DNA from: Legionella yabuuchiae
GTDB lineage: Bacteria > Pseudomonadota > Gammaproteobacteria > Legionellales > Legionellaceae
NCBI RefSeq assembly: GCF_900640115.1
Contig: NZ_CAAAIW010000001.1
Coordinates: 77,037-141,036, forward strand
Length of the DNA: 64,000 nt
Direction: 5' to 3'
Shown: positions 52,507 through 61,267 of the stretch, piece by piece
Position numbering within the stretch: position 1 is the stretch's first letter
How the letters are laid out: the number at the start of each line of letters is the position of its first letter
Position numbers and translations under genes: made by a program
Notes under the pieces: generated by a model
The model's database searches: none
The model's input: the letters and a program-made list of their open reading frames with translations, nothing else
What the model was told of the DNA's origin: nothing

Positions 52507-54519
52507 ATGAACAGATATATTGTGTGCTTGTGCCAATGTTTTCTGGTTTTATTTTTAATCAGTATAACTTATCCGAGTCGTGCCGCTATGCAAGATAATA
52601 TTTATCCCCAAGTGGCTAGAATAAGTTATTTTGATGGAACCGTCAGCTATTTACCGGCTGGTGAAAAAAAATGGGTTAAAGCTATTTTGAATCGTCCCGC
52701 TACCCGGGGAAGTCAGATATGGACTCCAAAACAAGCAAGAGTTGAGCTTCAACTTAGTTATGCTGATATTCAATTGAATAACTTATCTCATTTAAAAATA
52801 CTTAATCTCACCAATCGAATAACTCAAGTTCAATTAAATCAAGGTTCTATAATTGTTCGAGTTTACAAATTAAATAAAGCACATACTTATGAAGTAAGTA
52901 CACCGAACTTGGCTTTTACATTTAAACAACCCGGCTATTATCGTATTGATGTAAATAAACAAGATAACACAACAGCTGTTACCGTTAAAAAAGGGAGTGG
53001 AACTGCATACGGTGTCGAAGCCACCTTTTCAATAAAATCAGAACGTCAATGCTTTTTTCCCGGCAGGAATCTCCTAAATCCGGTTTGCAGGAAATTACCT
53101 AAGCTGGATGCATTTGATAAATGGCGTGAAAAAAAGCAACCTTATGCCAAACAATATACAGCATCTGGCATGATTGGTCGGGTTGATCTTGATCAACATG
53201 GTGAATGGATAACAGTTAAAAAATATGGACGTGTTTGGGTGCCAACTAAGGTTTCAAAAAACTGGGCACCTTATAGAACTGGTCGCTGGGTATGGATAAG
53301 CAGTTGGGGATGGACGTGGGTCGATGCACAACCATGGGGGTTTGCCCCTTTTCATTACGGACGTTGGGGATATTATGAAAAAAGATGGGTATGGGTTCCT
53401 GGCCCTGTAGAAGTGGAGCCAATCTATGCACCAGCTTTGGTAGGCTTTATTGGTGGAACTCAATTTCGCTTGGAAACCAGACCTAGAGTTAGTGGAATTG
53501 GATGGTTTCCTCTTGCTCCTGGTGAAGTCTATATACCGCCTTATCAAGTGAACAGAAATTATTTTGTTCAGGTAAATACCAGTAATACTAATATCAACCC
53601 GACGTATGTAACTAATATTTATAACAATCAAGATGTAAATATCACTTATCAAAATATAAATACAACGGAAGCGGTTACCGCGGTACCATTAACTACATTT
53701 ATACAATCTGAGCCAGTATCAGAAAATGTGGTACAATTATCCAGTGAAGAGATAAAAGAGGCTACTATTTCTCAAACAGCTACAGTAGCCCCAACTTCAA
53801 GCAGCGTTTTAGGAGCTCCTACCACTACAGAGATCGCACCTTCCATGGGGCAAGATGAAACCACTATCGTCGCAAATGAACCCCCACCACAACCGGCGTC
53901 CTTTCAAGAAGAACAAAAAATACTAGAACAGGATCCAGGTGTTCCGCTTGATTCAACTGAATCTGAAAAACTAGCCACCACCGATGAAAATGTTATGCAA
54001 TCTGAAGCAGCCACTGAAAAAATGGAGCTTTCACCTTCTGAAAAACCTGCTCCTGCACCAGTGGAAAAACCTGCTCCTGCACCAGTGGAAGAGCCTGCTC
54101 CTACACCAGTGGAAGAGCCTGCTCCTGCACCAGTGGAAGAGCCTGCTCCTACACCAGTGGAAGAGCCTGCTCCTGCACCAGTGGAAGAGCCTGCTCCTGC
54201 ACCAGTGGAAGAGCCTGCTCCTGCACCAGTGGAAGAACCTGCTCCTGCACTGGTGGAAGAGCCTGCTCCTGCACCAGTGGAAGAGCCTGCTCCTGCACCA
54301 GTGGAAGAGCCTGCTCCTGCACCAGTGGAAGAGCCTGCTCCTGCACCAGTGGAAGAGCCTGCTCCTACATCAGTGGAAGAACCTGCTCCTGCACCAGTGG
54401 AAGAGCCTGCTCCTGCACCAGTGGAAGAGCCTGCTCCTACATCAGTGGAAGAACCTGCTCCTGCACCAGTGGAAGAGCCTTCCACTGCATTAGATGAAGA
54501 GTCTGCTCCTGCTAGTTAA
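52507..54519 (+). CDS. FecR/DUF6600-type secreted protein with long PAPAPVEE repeat tail
   Basis: The 670-residue protein begins with a signal peptide (about 26 residues). A FecR-like domain follows (about 40-165, ARISYFDGTVSYLPAGEKKW ...). A Trp/Gly/Tyr-rich block at 255-300 (RWVWISSWGWTWVDAQPWGF, HYGRWGYYEKRWVWVPGP) is the mark of DUF6600. After a Thr/Ser-rich linker the last about 155 residues are 19 units of an eight-residue Pro/Ala/Val/Glu repeat. The ATG at 52507 has AAGG eight bases upstream. An envelope or surface role with the tail as a stiff spacer is an inference. Confidence 0.8.
   Translation: MNRYIVCLCQCFLVLFLISITYPSRAAMQDNIYPQVARISYFDGTVSYLPAGEKKWVKAILNRPATRGSQIWTPKQARVELQLSYADIQLNNLSHLKILNLTNRITQVQLNQGSIIVRVYKLNKAHTYEVSTPNLAFTFKQPGYYRIDVNKQDNTTAVTVKKGSGTAYGVEATFSIKSERQCFFPGRNLLNPVCRKLPKLDAFDKWREKKQPYAKQYTASGMIGRVDLDQHGEWITVKKYGRVWVPTKVSKNWAPYRTGRWVWISSWGWTWVDAQPWGFAPFHYGRWGYYEKRWVWVPGPVEVEPIYAPALVGFIGGTQFRLETRPRVSGIGWFPLAPGEVYIPPYQVNRNYFVQVNTSNTNINPTYVTNIYNNQDVNITYQNINTTEAVTAVPLTTFIQSEPVSENVVQLSSEEIKEATISQTATVAPTSSSVLGAPTTTEIAPSMGQDETTIVANEPPPQPASFQEEQKILEQDPGVPLDSTESEKLATTDENVMQSEAATEKMELSPSEKPAPAPVEKPAPAPVEEPAPTPVEEPAPAPVEEPAPTPVEEPAPAPVEEPAPAPVEEPAPAPVEEPAPALVEEPAPAPVEEPAPAPVEEPAPAPVEEPAPAPVEEPAPTSVEEPAPAPVEEPAPAPVEEPAPTSVEEPAPAPVEEPSTALDEESAPAS
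54046..54501 (+). repeat. 24-bp coding tandem repeat (19 units)
   Basis: The unit CCTGCTCCTGCACCAGTGGA plus four bases (encoding PAPAPVEE) occurs 18 times with few changes (PAPTPVEE, PAPALVEE, PAPTSVEE, PAPAPVEK), and a degenerate last unit PSTALDEE. Unit length is a multiple of three, so copy number can change without breaking the frame. Confidence 0.95.
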
Positions 54520-54574
54520 AGTACGCCAGTGCCAACATCACCGTAACGAGAGCTGGAAGTAGGCTTTCATCACC

Positions 54575-54606
54575 CCACGTCATCCCGAGCGAAGCGAGGG
54601 ATCTCC
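54575..54606. repeat. 32-bp inverted repeat D, left copy
   Basis: CCACGTCATCCCGAGCGAAG and the following 12 bases recur exactly, in inverted orientation, at 55324-55355. The pair frames the IS66/GIY-YIG debris. Confidence 0.75.
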
Positions 54607-54623
54607 CTTCAGTGGCACAATTT

Positions 54624-54797
54624 TTAAAGTAACGTTCGATACAAATCAGTCCACTCAGGATTTAATACATGAATCAAATCCTGCTTCGTTTTTTGTGACC
54701 ATCCGTTGATTTGGTTTTCTCGTTCAATAGGAGTAATGATACTTCCATAAACTTCATAATAAACCAGACGATCCACATTATATTTTTTCGTAAACCC
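54624..54797 (-). pseudogene. GIY-YIG endonuclease, C-terminal fragment
   Basis: The minus frame encodes GFTKKYNVDRLVYYEVYGSI, then ITPIERENQINGWSQKTKQD and LIHVLNPEWTDLYRTLL with stop. This matches the second half of small single-domain GIY-YIG nucleases (UPF0213-like, FTKKYNxxRLVYYE ... ExQIKxW ... NPxWxDLY). The catalytic GIY-YIG half is missing and replaced upstream by an IS66 fragment in another frame. Confidence 0.75.
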
Positions 54798-54799
54798 TG

Positions 54800-55252
54800 C
54801 CAGCCAGGAAATGATGCGGTTATCGTTTTATTACAGCAGTCGCAATATTTTACTTCAGCTAGGGGTTGTGTGACTTCAAGTTTGGGCGGTGGAATATCAA
54901 AAACTGTTCGCTTCTTAATCCCAATCACCGGCGATGAGGCTAATGAGCAGCGACCGTCCGGACATGTTAATACAGCATGTTTCTTGACAAGATCCGGTGA
55001 CTCGAGTTGTTTTAACGTTTCGCCCTTGTGACCTTTTTGGCCCCCGCTGGTAAGCCTTCCATGTTCACGAAACGACGTCGTACGAGGTGGTTTAGCTAAC
55101 CCGTCACTTGATGGAGGCGTTGAGCTATTGCTGCTATTCTTATTCAGACGCTTTTCCAGCTCTGCTATGTTTGCAGCTTGCTGTTGTACGACTTTTTCCA
55201 GTTCAGCAACCTTTGCCAAAAGCGTTGATATGGTTTGCTCGTCATCTTTCAT
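54800..55252 (-). pseudogene. IS66-family transposase TnpC, N-terminal fragment
   Basis: About 150 residues remain: a coiled-coil start (LLAKVAELEKVVQQQAANIA), the leucine-zipper-like linker NKNSSNSSTPPSSDG, GGQKGHKGETL, and a Cys-rich zinc-binding part (CPDGRC, CDCC) typical of IS66 TnpC. After ASFPG the IS66 sequence stops and joins GIY-YIG sequence, shifted in frame. The DDE domain is absent. Confidence 0.85.
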
Positions 55253-55323
55253 GCCGCGATTTGATCATAACCACATAATTTTTTAAGTGTTTTTTTACAT
55301 TAATTTTATACATGCCATTTGCT

Positions 55324-55355
55324 GGAGATCCCTCGCTTCGCTCGGGATGACGTGG
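55324..55355. repeat. 32-bp inverted repeat D, right copy
   Basis: It is the exact complement of 54575-54606. CCTCGCTTCGCTCGGGATGA is a widespread kind of bacterial intergenic repeat. It may mark the borders of an inserted junk segment. Confidence 0.75.
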
Positions 55356-55357
55356 TT

Positions 55358-55465
55358 ATGTCCGTAGAAGGCATTTCAGGAGGAAGCCAACCAGGTATTA
55401 CGGTTAGCGATATCATAAAATGGGCTGGAGAAGCCACTCTAACCCATTATAAATGTGAACAATAG
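55358..55465 (+). pseudogene. Short coding remnant, 35 residues
   Basis: The frame MSVEGISGGSQPGITVSDII followed by KWAGEATLTHYKCEQ is polar and reads like a genuine C-terminus. There is no ribosome site, and the first bases overlap the border of repeat D. Not recognised; the call is weak. Confidence 0.25.
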
Positions 55466-55469
55466 TGAA

Positions 55470-56336
55470 TTACAGTTCCACTTGCTTGCCCTTCCAAAGA
55501 TCACGATCACCCCAAAGCTCCATTCGCCAGCAATTATATTCTACGATGTTTTTTGAATTCATCATAAGATTTATCTCAGGGCCTATATTTTTTAAATACC
55601 ATTTAAAAGTTTTCCGGGCTTCATCATCTTCTGGAGACACTTCAAACATCAATTTTTCAATCCCAAAGGTCTCAATTAACGCAAAAATAACATCTTTTCG
55701 CCAATCGTTTGGATCCGGTATGCCTTCGGTAATACCTTCTGACTCAATCATAAGCGTATGTGCACCGGCATCAAAAAACTGTTTACCCTCCTCCAGCAGC
55801 GCATCAACGGATTTAGCGGATTTTATTTTGCTCTGGTAATCGAACTCCTTAGAACCACCCCCAACGCCAGACATAATGGTAATTTCAGGCTTCGCTTTCA
55901 GTCCAATTTTTTCAATTTTTTTAACAATTTCGATTTGATCGCTTAGCTTAAAATCATTTGGATGTTCAAACATCCCGCTGGATACTTCAACCACATCAAA
56001 GCCTAGCGCCTTAGTTTCTTCTAAATAAGAACCCACTAATGGAGGATTTTGAATCATAATGCGTTCAATAAAGCCACCAGTGTTCACATAGACTTGGTGA
56101 TGATGAGCCATGCTTGTAAAAACCATCACTTCTTCGGGCGTTAGCAAAGACTGCGTGCCGCCGGCGAACTTCAACCCATCAATATAATGCCCCCAGGTGG
56201 TCAATAAACCATGAAGCTGTTGGGTCGTAAACGCTTCATAATACGGCCCTCGTACTTCAGTTAGGCCAGTAGTACGGGGTTTTGGTGGTAATTCTTTTAG
56301 ATTTACAAATTCAAAACTTCTTTTATAGTTTTCCAT
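55470..56336 (-). CDS. Phosphosulfolactate synthase-like (ComA/HSA32 family)
   Basis: The 288-residue TIM-barrel protein shows the family marks KPRTTGLTEVRGPYY near the start, DGLKFAGGTQSLL, VYVNTGGFIERIM, GFDVVEVSSGM and FDAGAHTLMIESEGI. In archaea and Bacillus ComA adds sulfite to phosphoenolpyruvate to form phosphosulfolactate (coenzyme M or sulfolactate pathway); the plant homologue HSA32 is heat-stress related with no known reaction. The other coenzyme-M genes are not here, so the reaction is uncertain. ATG 56336 is chosen for its AAGGA site; an ATG nine bases earlier is possible. Confidence 0.82.
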   Translation of the reverse strand: MENYKRSFEFVNLKELPPKPRTTGLTEVRGPYYEAFTTQQLHGLLTTWGHYIDGLKFAGGTQSLLTPEEVMVFTSMAHHHQVYVNTGGFIERIMIQNPPLVGSYLEETKALGFDVVEVSSGMFEHPNDFKLSDQIEIVKKIEKIGLKAKPEITIMSGVGGGSKEFDYQSKIKSAKSVDALLEEGKQFFDAGAHTLMIESEGITEGIPDPNDWRKDVIFALIETFGIEKLMFEVSPEDDEARKTFKWYLKNIGPEINLMMNSKNIVEYNCWRMELWGDRDLWKGKQVEL

Positions 56337-56448
56337 ATTCACCATCCTTGGTTTTTTCTAGATATTAAGACGTGTCATCAAATCTTATTTTCAACATCTT
56401 TGCGTTAAATTGGCTCAATTTTTCTCTAGAACAAATTAATTGATTGTC

Positions 56449-57399
56449 CTAATTAAGTATATACCCACCTATTACAAAGATTAAATACATCACCATTATC
56501 ATCCCCCCCATGCTCCTAGTGATTCGCTTCTTCAACATAAATATTGAAATTAAAACCATGGTGACAAAGCAGACTGGCAAATAAAATAATCGCGTTTGAA
56601 TATCGACCTGAACCGGATGCAACATGGCGATAATCCCTGCATTAAATAAAAAGAATGCAAACACAGAGCCCACCACATTTCCAAAACTAATATCGGCACG
56701 CCCTTTTAGCGCTGCCGGCAATTCACGCGCAACTTCCTCAATGCTGACTAAAAACGCCAAAATGATCATTCCGAAAAAGGTATCTGAGATTCCCCAATGA
56801 CTCATCATGAATTTTGAAGCAAGCACCATCATTTCGCTTCCAAGAATAATCGCAAACAATGACAACAATAAAAGACCTAAGGATTTCAGAGGAGTTTGTC
56901 TTTGATTTTTTTGGGTTTTCTCAGAAAAATCATGGGAGGACTCTATGTTATAACCTTGTTTCGACAGAGTTAATAAATACAAAACAAAACCTATAAACCC
57001 TAGGAAAAGGATTAAACCATCCAGCCTTGAAAGAGAGCCATCATAGGTTAAAGCGGCAAACAGCAACATTGCCAAATTAGGCAAAATAAGAATACGGACT
57101 GGTACTTGTTTAAAGGTCATTGGACACAACATGGCAGTTAGACCAAACGCAAGTCCAATCGCCACCATCGTAGAGCCAATAATACTGCCTAAGACAATCC
57201 CTGGCACCTGATTCACTGAGGCAACCGCGCCCACAGCTAGGTTTTCTGGGTCAAATCCAATAAAAATAACGCTCACTACAAACGCTGAAACACCGAAATG
57301 AATCGATGTCCCAACGGCACCCTTTACTAGCTTGCCGGCAAAACACAAAACCAAACCCAAACCAACGACAAACACTAAAAGCGAAATGCCAATATTCAA
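56449..57399 (-). CDS. Calcium/cation antiporter (CaCA family)
   Basis: The 316-residue exchanger has about ten membrane segments in two inverted halves. The alpha repeats are recognisable: GSIIGSTMVAIGLAFGL in the first half, and VSIEEVARELPAALKGRAD with FGNVVGSVFAFFLFN in the second. The acidic residues there bind the cation. A cytoplasmic loop with SSHDFSEKTQKN separates the halves. It starts at TTG with an excellent GGAGGT before it. Probable exchange of sodium or proton against calcium; exact ions unknown. Confidence 0.82.
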   Translation of the reverse strand: MNIGISLLVFVVGLGLVLCFAGKLVKGAVGTSIHFGVSAFVVSVIFIGFDPENLAVGAVASVNQVPGIVLGSIIGSTMVAIGLAFGLTAMLCPMTFKQVPVRILILPNLAMLLFAALTYDGSLSRLDGLILFLGFIGFVLYLLTLSKQGYNIESSHDFSEKTQKNQRQTPLKSLGLLLLSLFAIILGSEMMVLASKFMMSHWGISDTFFGMIILAFLVSIEEVARELPAALKGRADISFGNVVGSVFAFFLFNAGIIAMLHPVQVDIQTRLFYLPVCFVTMVLISIFMLKKRITRSMGGMIMVMYLIFVIGGYILN

Positions 57400-57544
57400 T
57401 TTTTACCTCCTCACCATCCTAAGTGTATTCAATCCCACACCTGTCAATCATGTCAATTGGGGTATAGAACCCGCGAGAATTATAGTTTTTACAATCCCCT
57501 CTTTTTGCTATGCTTACCCTTCATAAATAATCCAGGGAAGAGTC

Positions 57545-57775
57545 ATGCATTTAAGTCGTTTAATTATAGGATTTTTTTTAATAGTAACATTCAGTACACT
57601 TATTGCTGCCGATCTTAGCGATAGCGCGATTGACGAGCAGCAAACTGATCAAAGCTTATGTGTTCAGCAGTCGATTAGCCAGTGTCTGGAAAAATGTCAA
57701 CAATCAGGCGATTCAGATTGTGAAGCATTGTGTGAAGAGAACATTAAAAATGAATGTCGGCAGGCCGGCGAATAG
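57545..57775 (+). CDS. Small secreted protein with regular CX7CX3C cysteine pattern
   Basis: The 76-residue protein has a signal peptide of about 21 residues (cleavage near LIAAD). The mature part contains exactly six Cys at spacing C-x7-C-x3-C-x7-C-x3-C-x7-C (residues about 38-71). Such regular helix-turn-helix Cys pairs recall CX3C and twin-CX9C proteins that are held by disulfides. The gene has GGGAAGAG before the ATG and converges on mscL, leaving three bases between the stops. No family name can be given. Confidence 0.65.
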   Translation: MHLSRLIIGFFLIVTFSTLIAADLSDSAIDEQQTDQSLCVQQSISQCLEKCQQSGDSDCEALCEENIKNECRQAGE

Positions 57776-57778
57776 CGG

Positions 57779-58189
57779 TTACTCAAGCTCAGAGGTACAA
57801 TCTGGGCAACGCGTTGCTTTAACTGGAATATCGGAGCAACAAAAAGGACACATTTTTATTGCTGGTGGCTTCGCTTCATGTTGCTGAGATAACTTATTCA
57901 TCTGTCGCACCATCAAAAAAATAATGAACGCGAGAATAATAAAATCAATTAGTGAGCTGATAAATTGGCCATATTTAATGGCTATTTCAGGGTGTGTTGT
58001 CGTTTTATTTTGCAAAATGATTGCTAAATTTGAAAAATCAACATTTCCCAACAAAAGCCCCACCGGTGGCATGACAACATCTTGAACCAAGGACGACACC
58101 AAGTCACTAAAAGCCGCGCCAATAATAATCCCCACCGCCATATCCACGACGTTCCCTCGTAAAGCAAATTTTTTAAATTCCCGAAGCAT
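57779..58189 (-). CDS. mscL: Large-conductance mechanosensitive channel with zinc-ribbon tail
   Basis: The 136-residue protein begins MLREFKKFALRGNVVDMAVG, the invariant N-terminus of MscL, which forms a homopentameric pore opened by membrane tension. Two membrane helices (GIIIGAAFSDLVSSLV and FIISLIDFIILAFIIFL region) follow. After the usual C-terminal helix there is an added zinc ribbon, CPFCCSDIPVKATRCPDC. The start at 58189 has AAGGA at good spacing; a longer frame beginning at 58270 does not fit the family. Confidence 0.94.
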   Translation of the reverse strand: MLREFKKFALRGNVVDMAVGIIIGAAFSDLVSSLVQDVVMPPVGLLLGNVDFSNLAIILQNKTTTHPEIAIKYGQFISSLIDFIILAFIIFLMVRQMNKLSQQHEAKPPAIKMCPFCCSDIPVKATRCPDCTSELE

Positions 58190-58351
58190 GCTAAATTCCT
58201 TAATAACGGATGAAGGCAATAGCCGTAACCCAGGATGATTATGGAATAAAGCTATAGAAGTATCAAACATACCCCAAAAATAAAACTTGCTCTTTAAGAA
58301 TCTGATATGTTCTATTAAAGAGTAACAACGTTTGCTTCAAGGAAGAATTCT

Positions 58352-61156
58352 ATGATAGCGAAAAAAACCACTAAAGATTATTTTCGTTTAATTAAGCAAA
58401 ATCATAAACGTTATCTTGAAAATAACATGCTCACCCATCTAGAGCTCACTGGAGGATTAAAAAAAGCCAAACTGGTCGAGGAATACACCAAAAAGATCAT
58501 CCACTTTCGCCCAACTAAAGAGCGATATCTGGATGGCGCCATTCAACAATTACCGCTAAGCTCACGAATCGGTCATGGCGCCCTATCAGCACTGCTTGGC
58601 CTAGGAGTTCGTGGGTTAACTGCATCGGCAACCCATAAAATTGGGATCTCTTCAGGCGCATTTAGTACGGTTCTTGCAACTGGTGCGAGCAATATCGCCT
58701 ACAGAGCTTGGAAAGAAAGCGTCCAAAATGCCTCGGAAGATTTTTCTACCTTTCAAGAAGCTATGAAAGAAGCTGGGTTTAACGACGAGCGCTATAACGC
58801 CTTGTCTGCTGCGTTAGTAAAGCTATTTCATTTTCGTGAATGCATCTTGCTAAAACTCGAAGACAATAATGGCATTAATATTCGCGAAGAATTCAAAATG
58901 CGTTATTTTCCACAGGAAAAAGGATTTGACGAAGATGCCTTAAATCTGGCGATTGAAGCCTATTTTCTCGATGAACTCAATACTTTATTCAATAGCGCAT
59001 TTAAAGATATTTATGAACTGCAAGAAGACACAATTAAAAGGGAGAAAAAAAATAACATTTTTGCCTGGTTAAAAAAATTCTTTGAAAAACCTGAACATCG
59101 GCAACGATTTTCTCAGCAAATGCAAATTCAGTTCATGGAAGAATGCTTAAATTATCTTGAAACGGAGATTGCTGAACCGAGTTTTTATGCACGTTATCCG
59201 TATGTATCCGTCAGTGTGATGGGCCTAGTAGGTGGTCTTGTTGCTTTGAGTTTGGCAGCAGCTGTAATTGGCGGTCCAATTATAGGAATTGTTGGGATTG
59301 GGTTGCTGGGTGCTTGCCTCGCTGGAGCCGGTTCCTATTGGGCTTTAAAGAAAGTCGATTCTGTTAAGTATAAACGAACGGGAAGCAACCGCGAAGCCAT
59401 TGCCTCGACCATCCACAACGTCACCAATGAATGTCGAAGGCTTGATCGCTTAATTAAAAATGCAGTGGAAACTTCGACCGAAGATGTGAAACTGCTACTA
59501 AAATATCATAATAATGGCTCCCAAAGCACATTCGAGAAGCTATGTTGGTTTTTTATACATCACCAAGAAATAGCAATGGGAGCAAGTTCTGCCTGGTTAC
59601 GTGAGTACGCTTCACGTTATCGCCATAGCAAAACCATTGAAATTGAATTGGGTAAAGCGCATCAAGGGATTATAGAAAATAGCGAAAAGCAAACCCTTGA
59701 ACTTCAAACTCAACTGACTGAATGGATGCTGAAAGGGGCTGATAAATCACTTCCTAAAAAGATTCAACAATTTATTTATGACACACATGATTATTTGAGA
59801 AAACCAGAGCATCATGTATTTATCGAGCGATTTGAATTGCTTGAAAAGATACGACAACAAATCTTAGAAATCGTAAGCTCACTGCCTTATATCAGCAATA
59901 AAACTCCTCTACCCGAATTATTAACCAAATTTTATACATTACCAGCTTATCAGGGAGGACTTGGAGGGCAGCTAGAGGACTTAACCATGGCTAGATTACT
60001 CTGCCCAATAACCTTTCCCTTAGATACTTTATTACTTACAGCTCAGAGAGTTAGCTTTGCTCAGTCAAGAAATGCACATCAAGCCTATCTCTTAAAAGGG
60101 GATAATTTCTATCGTAAATTGCTTGGTTTAAGTATTCAGAGTGATTTTGAACTGACTGAGCATAACATTACACCTGGCAATATTAACTGTTATCTTAAAC
60201 ACTCCTTTGATTTTTTATTTTCCTTAAACGATGGGATCCAGATCCAACAAAATGATATAAATCTCACCAAACCATTTAGACTTTCCTATGAGTTTGTGCT
60301 TTATCGCACCTTATTAATTAAGCAATTGGCGTCGATTGCAGATCCGAATAACCTTCGAACTGATCCCATCGTACGCTCTGAAATTAACCGCTGGATTGAA
60401 GATCATTTAAACATTAACCCCACCGTCGTGTTTAACGATGTGGTCAATCAATCTTTATTTCTTGATGACGAACCATCTTATGTAACAATCTCAGATCCTT
60501 TAGGTACCCCTCATCCTGCATCCGACATTAGCTTCATTGCAGAAACCATGCGTCTAGACCTTGCTTACGTCTCCAGGCTTTATACCCCAAGAATGCTTAT
60601 AGACCAAGAAGCCAAAGACTTTTTATCAACACGTAAAACAAGTGAAAAGTTATTATTTTGCCAATCCAACACCCATAAGCTTATGACTCCAGAAGACACG
60701 AAAGCGTATCACATGAAAATTGAACAACTAATTTTAAATACCAGCTTATTTATTGCTCATTTGGCGCAGAACAACACCATCAAAAAATCCAAAACACTAG
60801 ACTGCTATTTACAAGACATGCTCCAAGAAATTGACGATTTAGTGGTAAGAATTGAGCGTCAAGATCATTTATTTGCGCAAAATTATGACGAACAAAATCC
60901 CTCCTACCTTAACTTAGCTCGTGAGTTGCTACAGCAATTCAAACAGGAACTTCAAGCGCTTTTAAACCATAAGTCGAATCATCTTAAGTCCCTTAAAACT
61001 GCGCTTGATTTAACTTTCGATGATTGGTCTGCTACACCACCCAAATCGGATTTAATTACCACAACATCGAACAGATTTACTTTTTTTACAAAAACCCTAT
61101 TACATCATATACGAGATATTCATGAGCCTCTGACTGAGCCGATTAAGACGTCATAA
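58352..61156 (+). CDS. Large hypothetical helical protein with membrane hairpins, 934 residues
   Basis: The protein has long alpha-helical, coiled-coil-prone stretches (residues 1-65, 105-280, 345-560, 750-910). A hydrophobic glycine-rich part stands near 72-120, and a clear double membrane hairpin at about 285-335 (SVMGLVGGLVALSLAAAVIG, GIVGIGLLGACLAGAG). No catalytic motif is recognised and no signal peptide is seen. The build is like that of large Legionella effectors, but secretion cannot be shown from sequence. AAGGAAG precedes the ATG. It stands before the moxR operon, with its own 195-base leader before and a 111-base gap after. Confidence 0.65.
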   Translation: MIAKKTTKDYFRLIKQNHKRYLENNMLTHLELTGGLKKAKLVEEYTKKIIHFRPTKERYLDGAIQQLPLSSRIGHGALSALLGLGVRGLTASATHKIGISSGAFSTVLATGASNIAYRAWKESVQNASEDFSTFQEAMKEAGFNDERYNALSAALVKLFHFRECILLKLEDNNGINIREEFKMRYFPQEKGFDEDALNLAIEAYFLDELNTLFNSAFKDIYELQEDTIKREKKNNIFAWLKKFFEKPEHRQRFSQQMQIQFMEECLNYLETEIAEPSFYARYPYVSVSVMGLVGGLVALSLAAAVIGGPIIGIVGIGLLGACLAGAGSYWALKKVDSVKYKRTGSNREAIASTIHNVTNECRRLDRLIKNAVETSTEDVKLLLKYHNNGSQSTFEKLCWFFIHHQEIAMGASSAWLREYASRYRHSKTIEIELGKAHQGIIENSEKQTLELQTQLTEWMLKGADKSLPKKIQQFIYDTHDYLRKPEHHVFIERFELLEKIRQQILEIVSSLPYISNKTPLPELLTKFYTLPAYQGGLGGQLEDLTMARLLCPITFPLDTLLLTAQRVSFAQSRNAHQAYLLKGDNFYRKLLGLSIQSDFELTEHNITPGNINCYLKHSFDFLFSLNDGIQIQQNDINLTKPFRLSYEFVLYRTLLIKQLASIADPNNLRTDPIVRSEINRWIEDHLNINPTVVFNDVVNQSLFLDDEPSYVTISDPLGTPHPASDISFIAETMRLDLAYVSRLYTPRMLIDQEAKDFLSTRKTSEKLLFCQSNTHKLMTPEDTKAYHMKIEQLILNTSLFIAHLAQNNTIKKSKTLDCYLQDMLQEIDDLVVRIERQDHLFAQNYDEQNPSYLNLARELLQQFKQELQALLNHKSNHLKSLKTALDLTFDDWSATPPKSDLITTTSNRFTFFTKTLLHHIRDIHEPLTEPIKTS

Positions 61157-61267
61157 CCTTTGTTCGAAATTAAAATAACTCTCTTTTGACCTATACTTAC
61201 TTTAGGTCTACTTGAAATAATCATGGACGAGTTGACACAATAACTAACGGAATGAATAAGAACTTTT

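Noticed and set aside
53904-54493. Long open frames on both strands across the 24-bp repeat region
   Set aside because: They arise because the repeat unit has no stop in several frames; only the frame of the 52507 gene has a start, signal peptide and domains.
54046-54501. Possible CRISPR array
   Set aside because: Units are direct tandem repeats without spacers and encode a protein tail.
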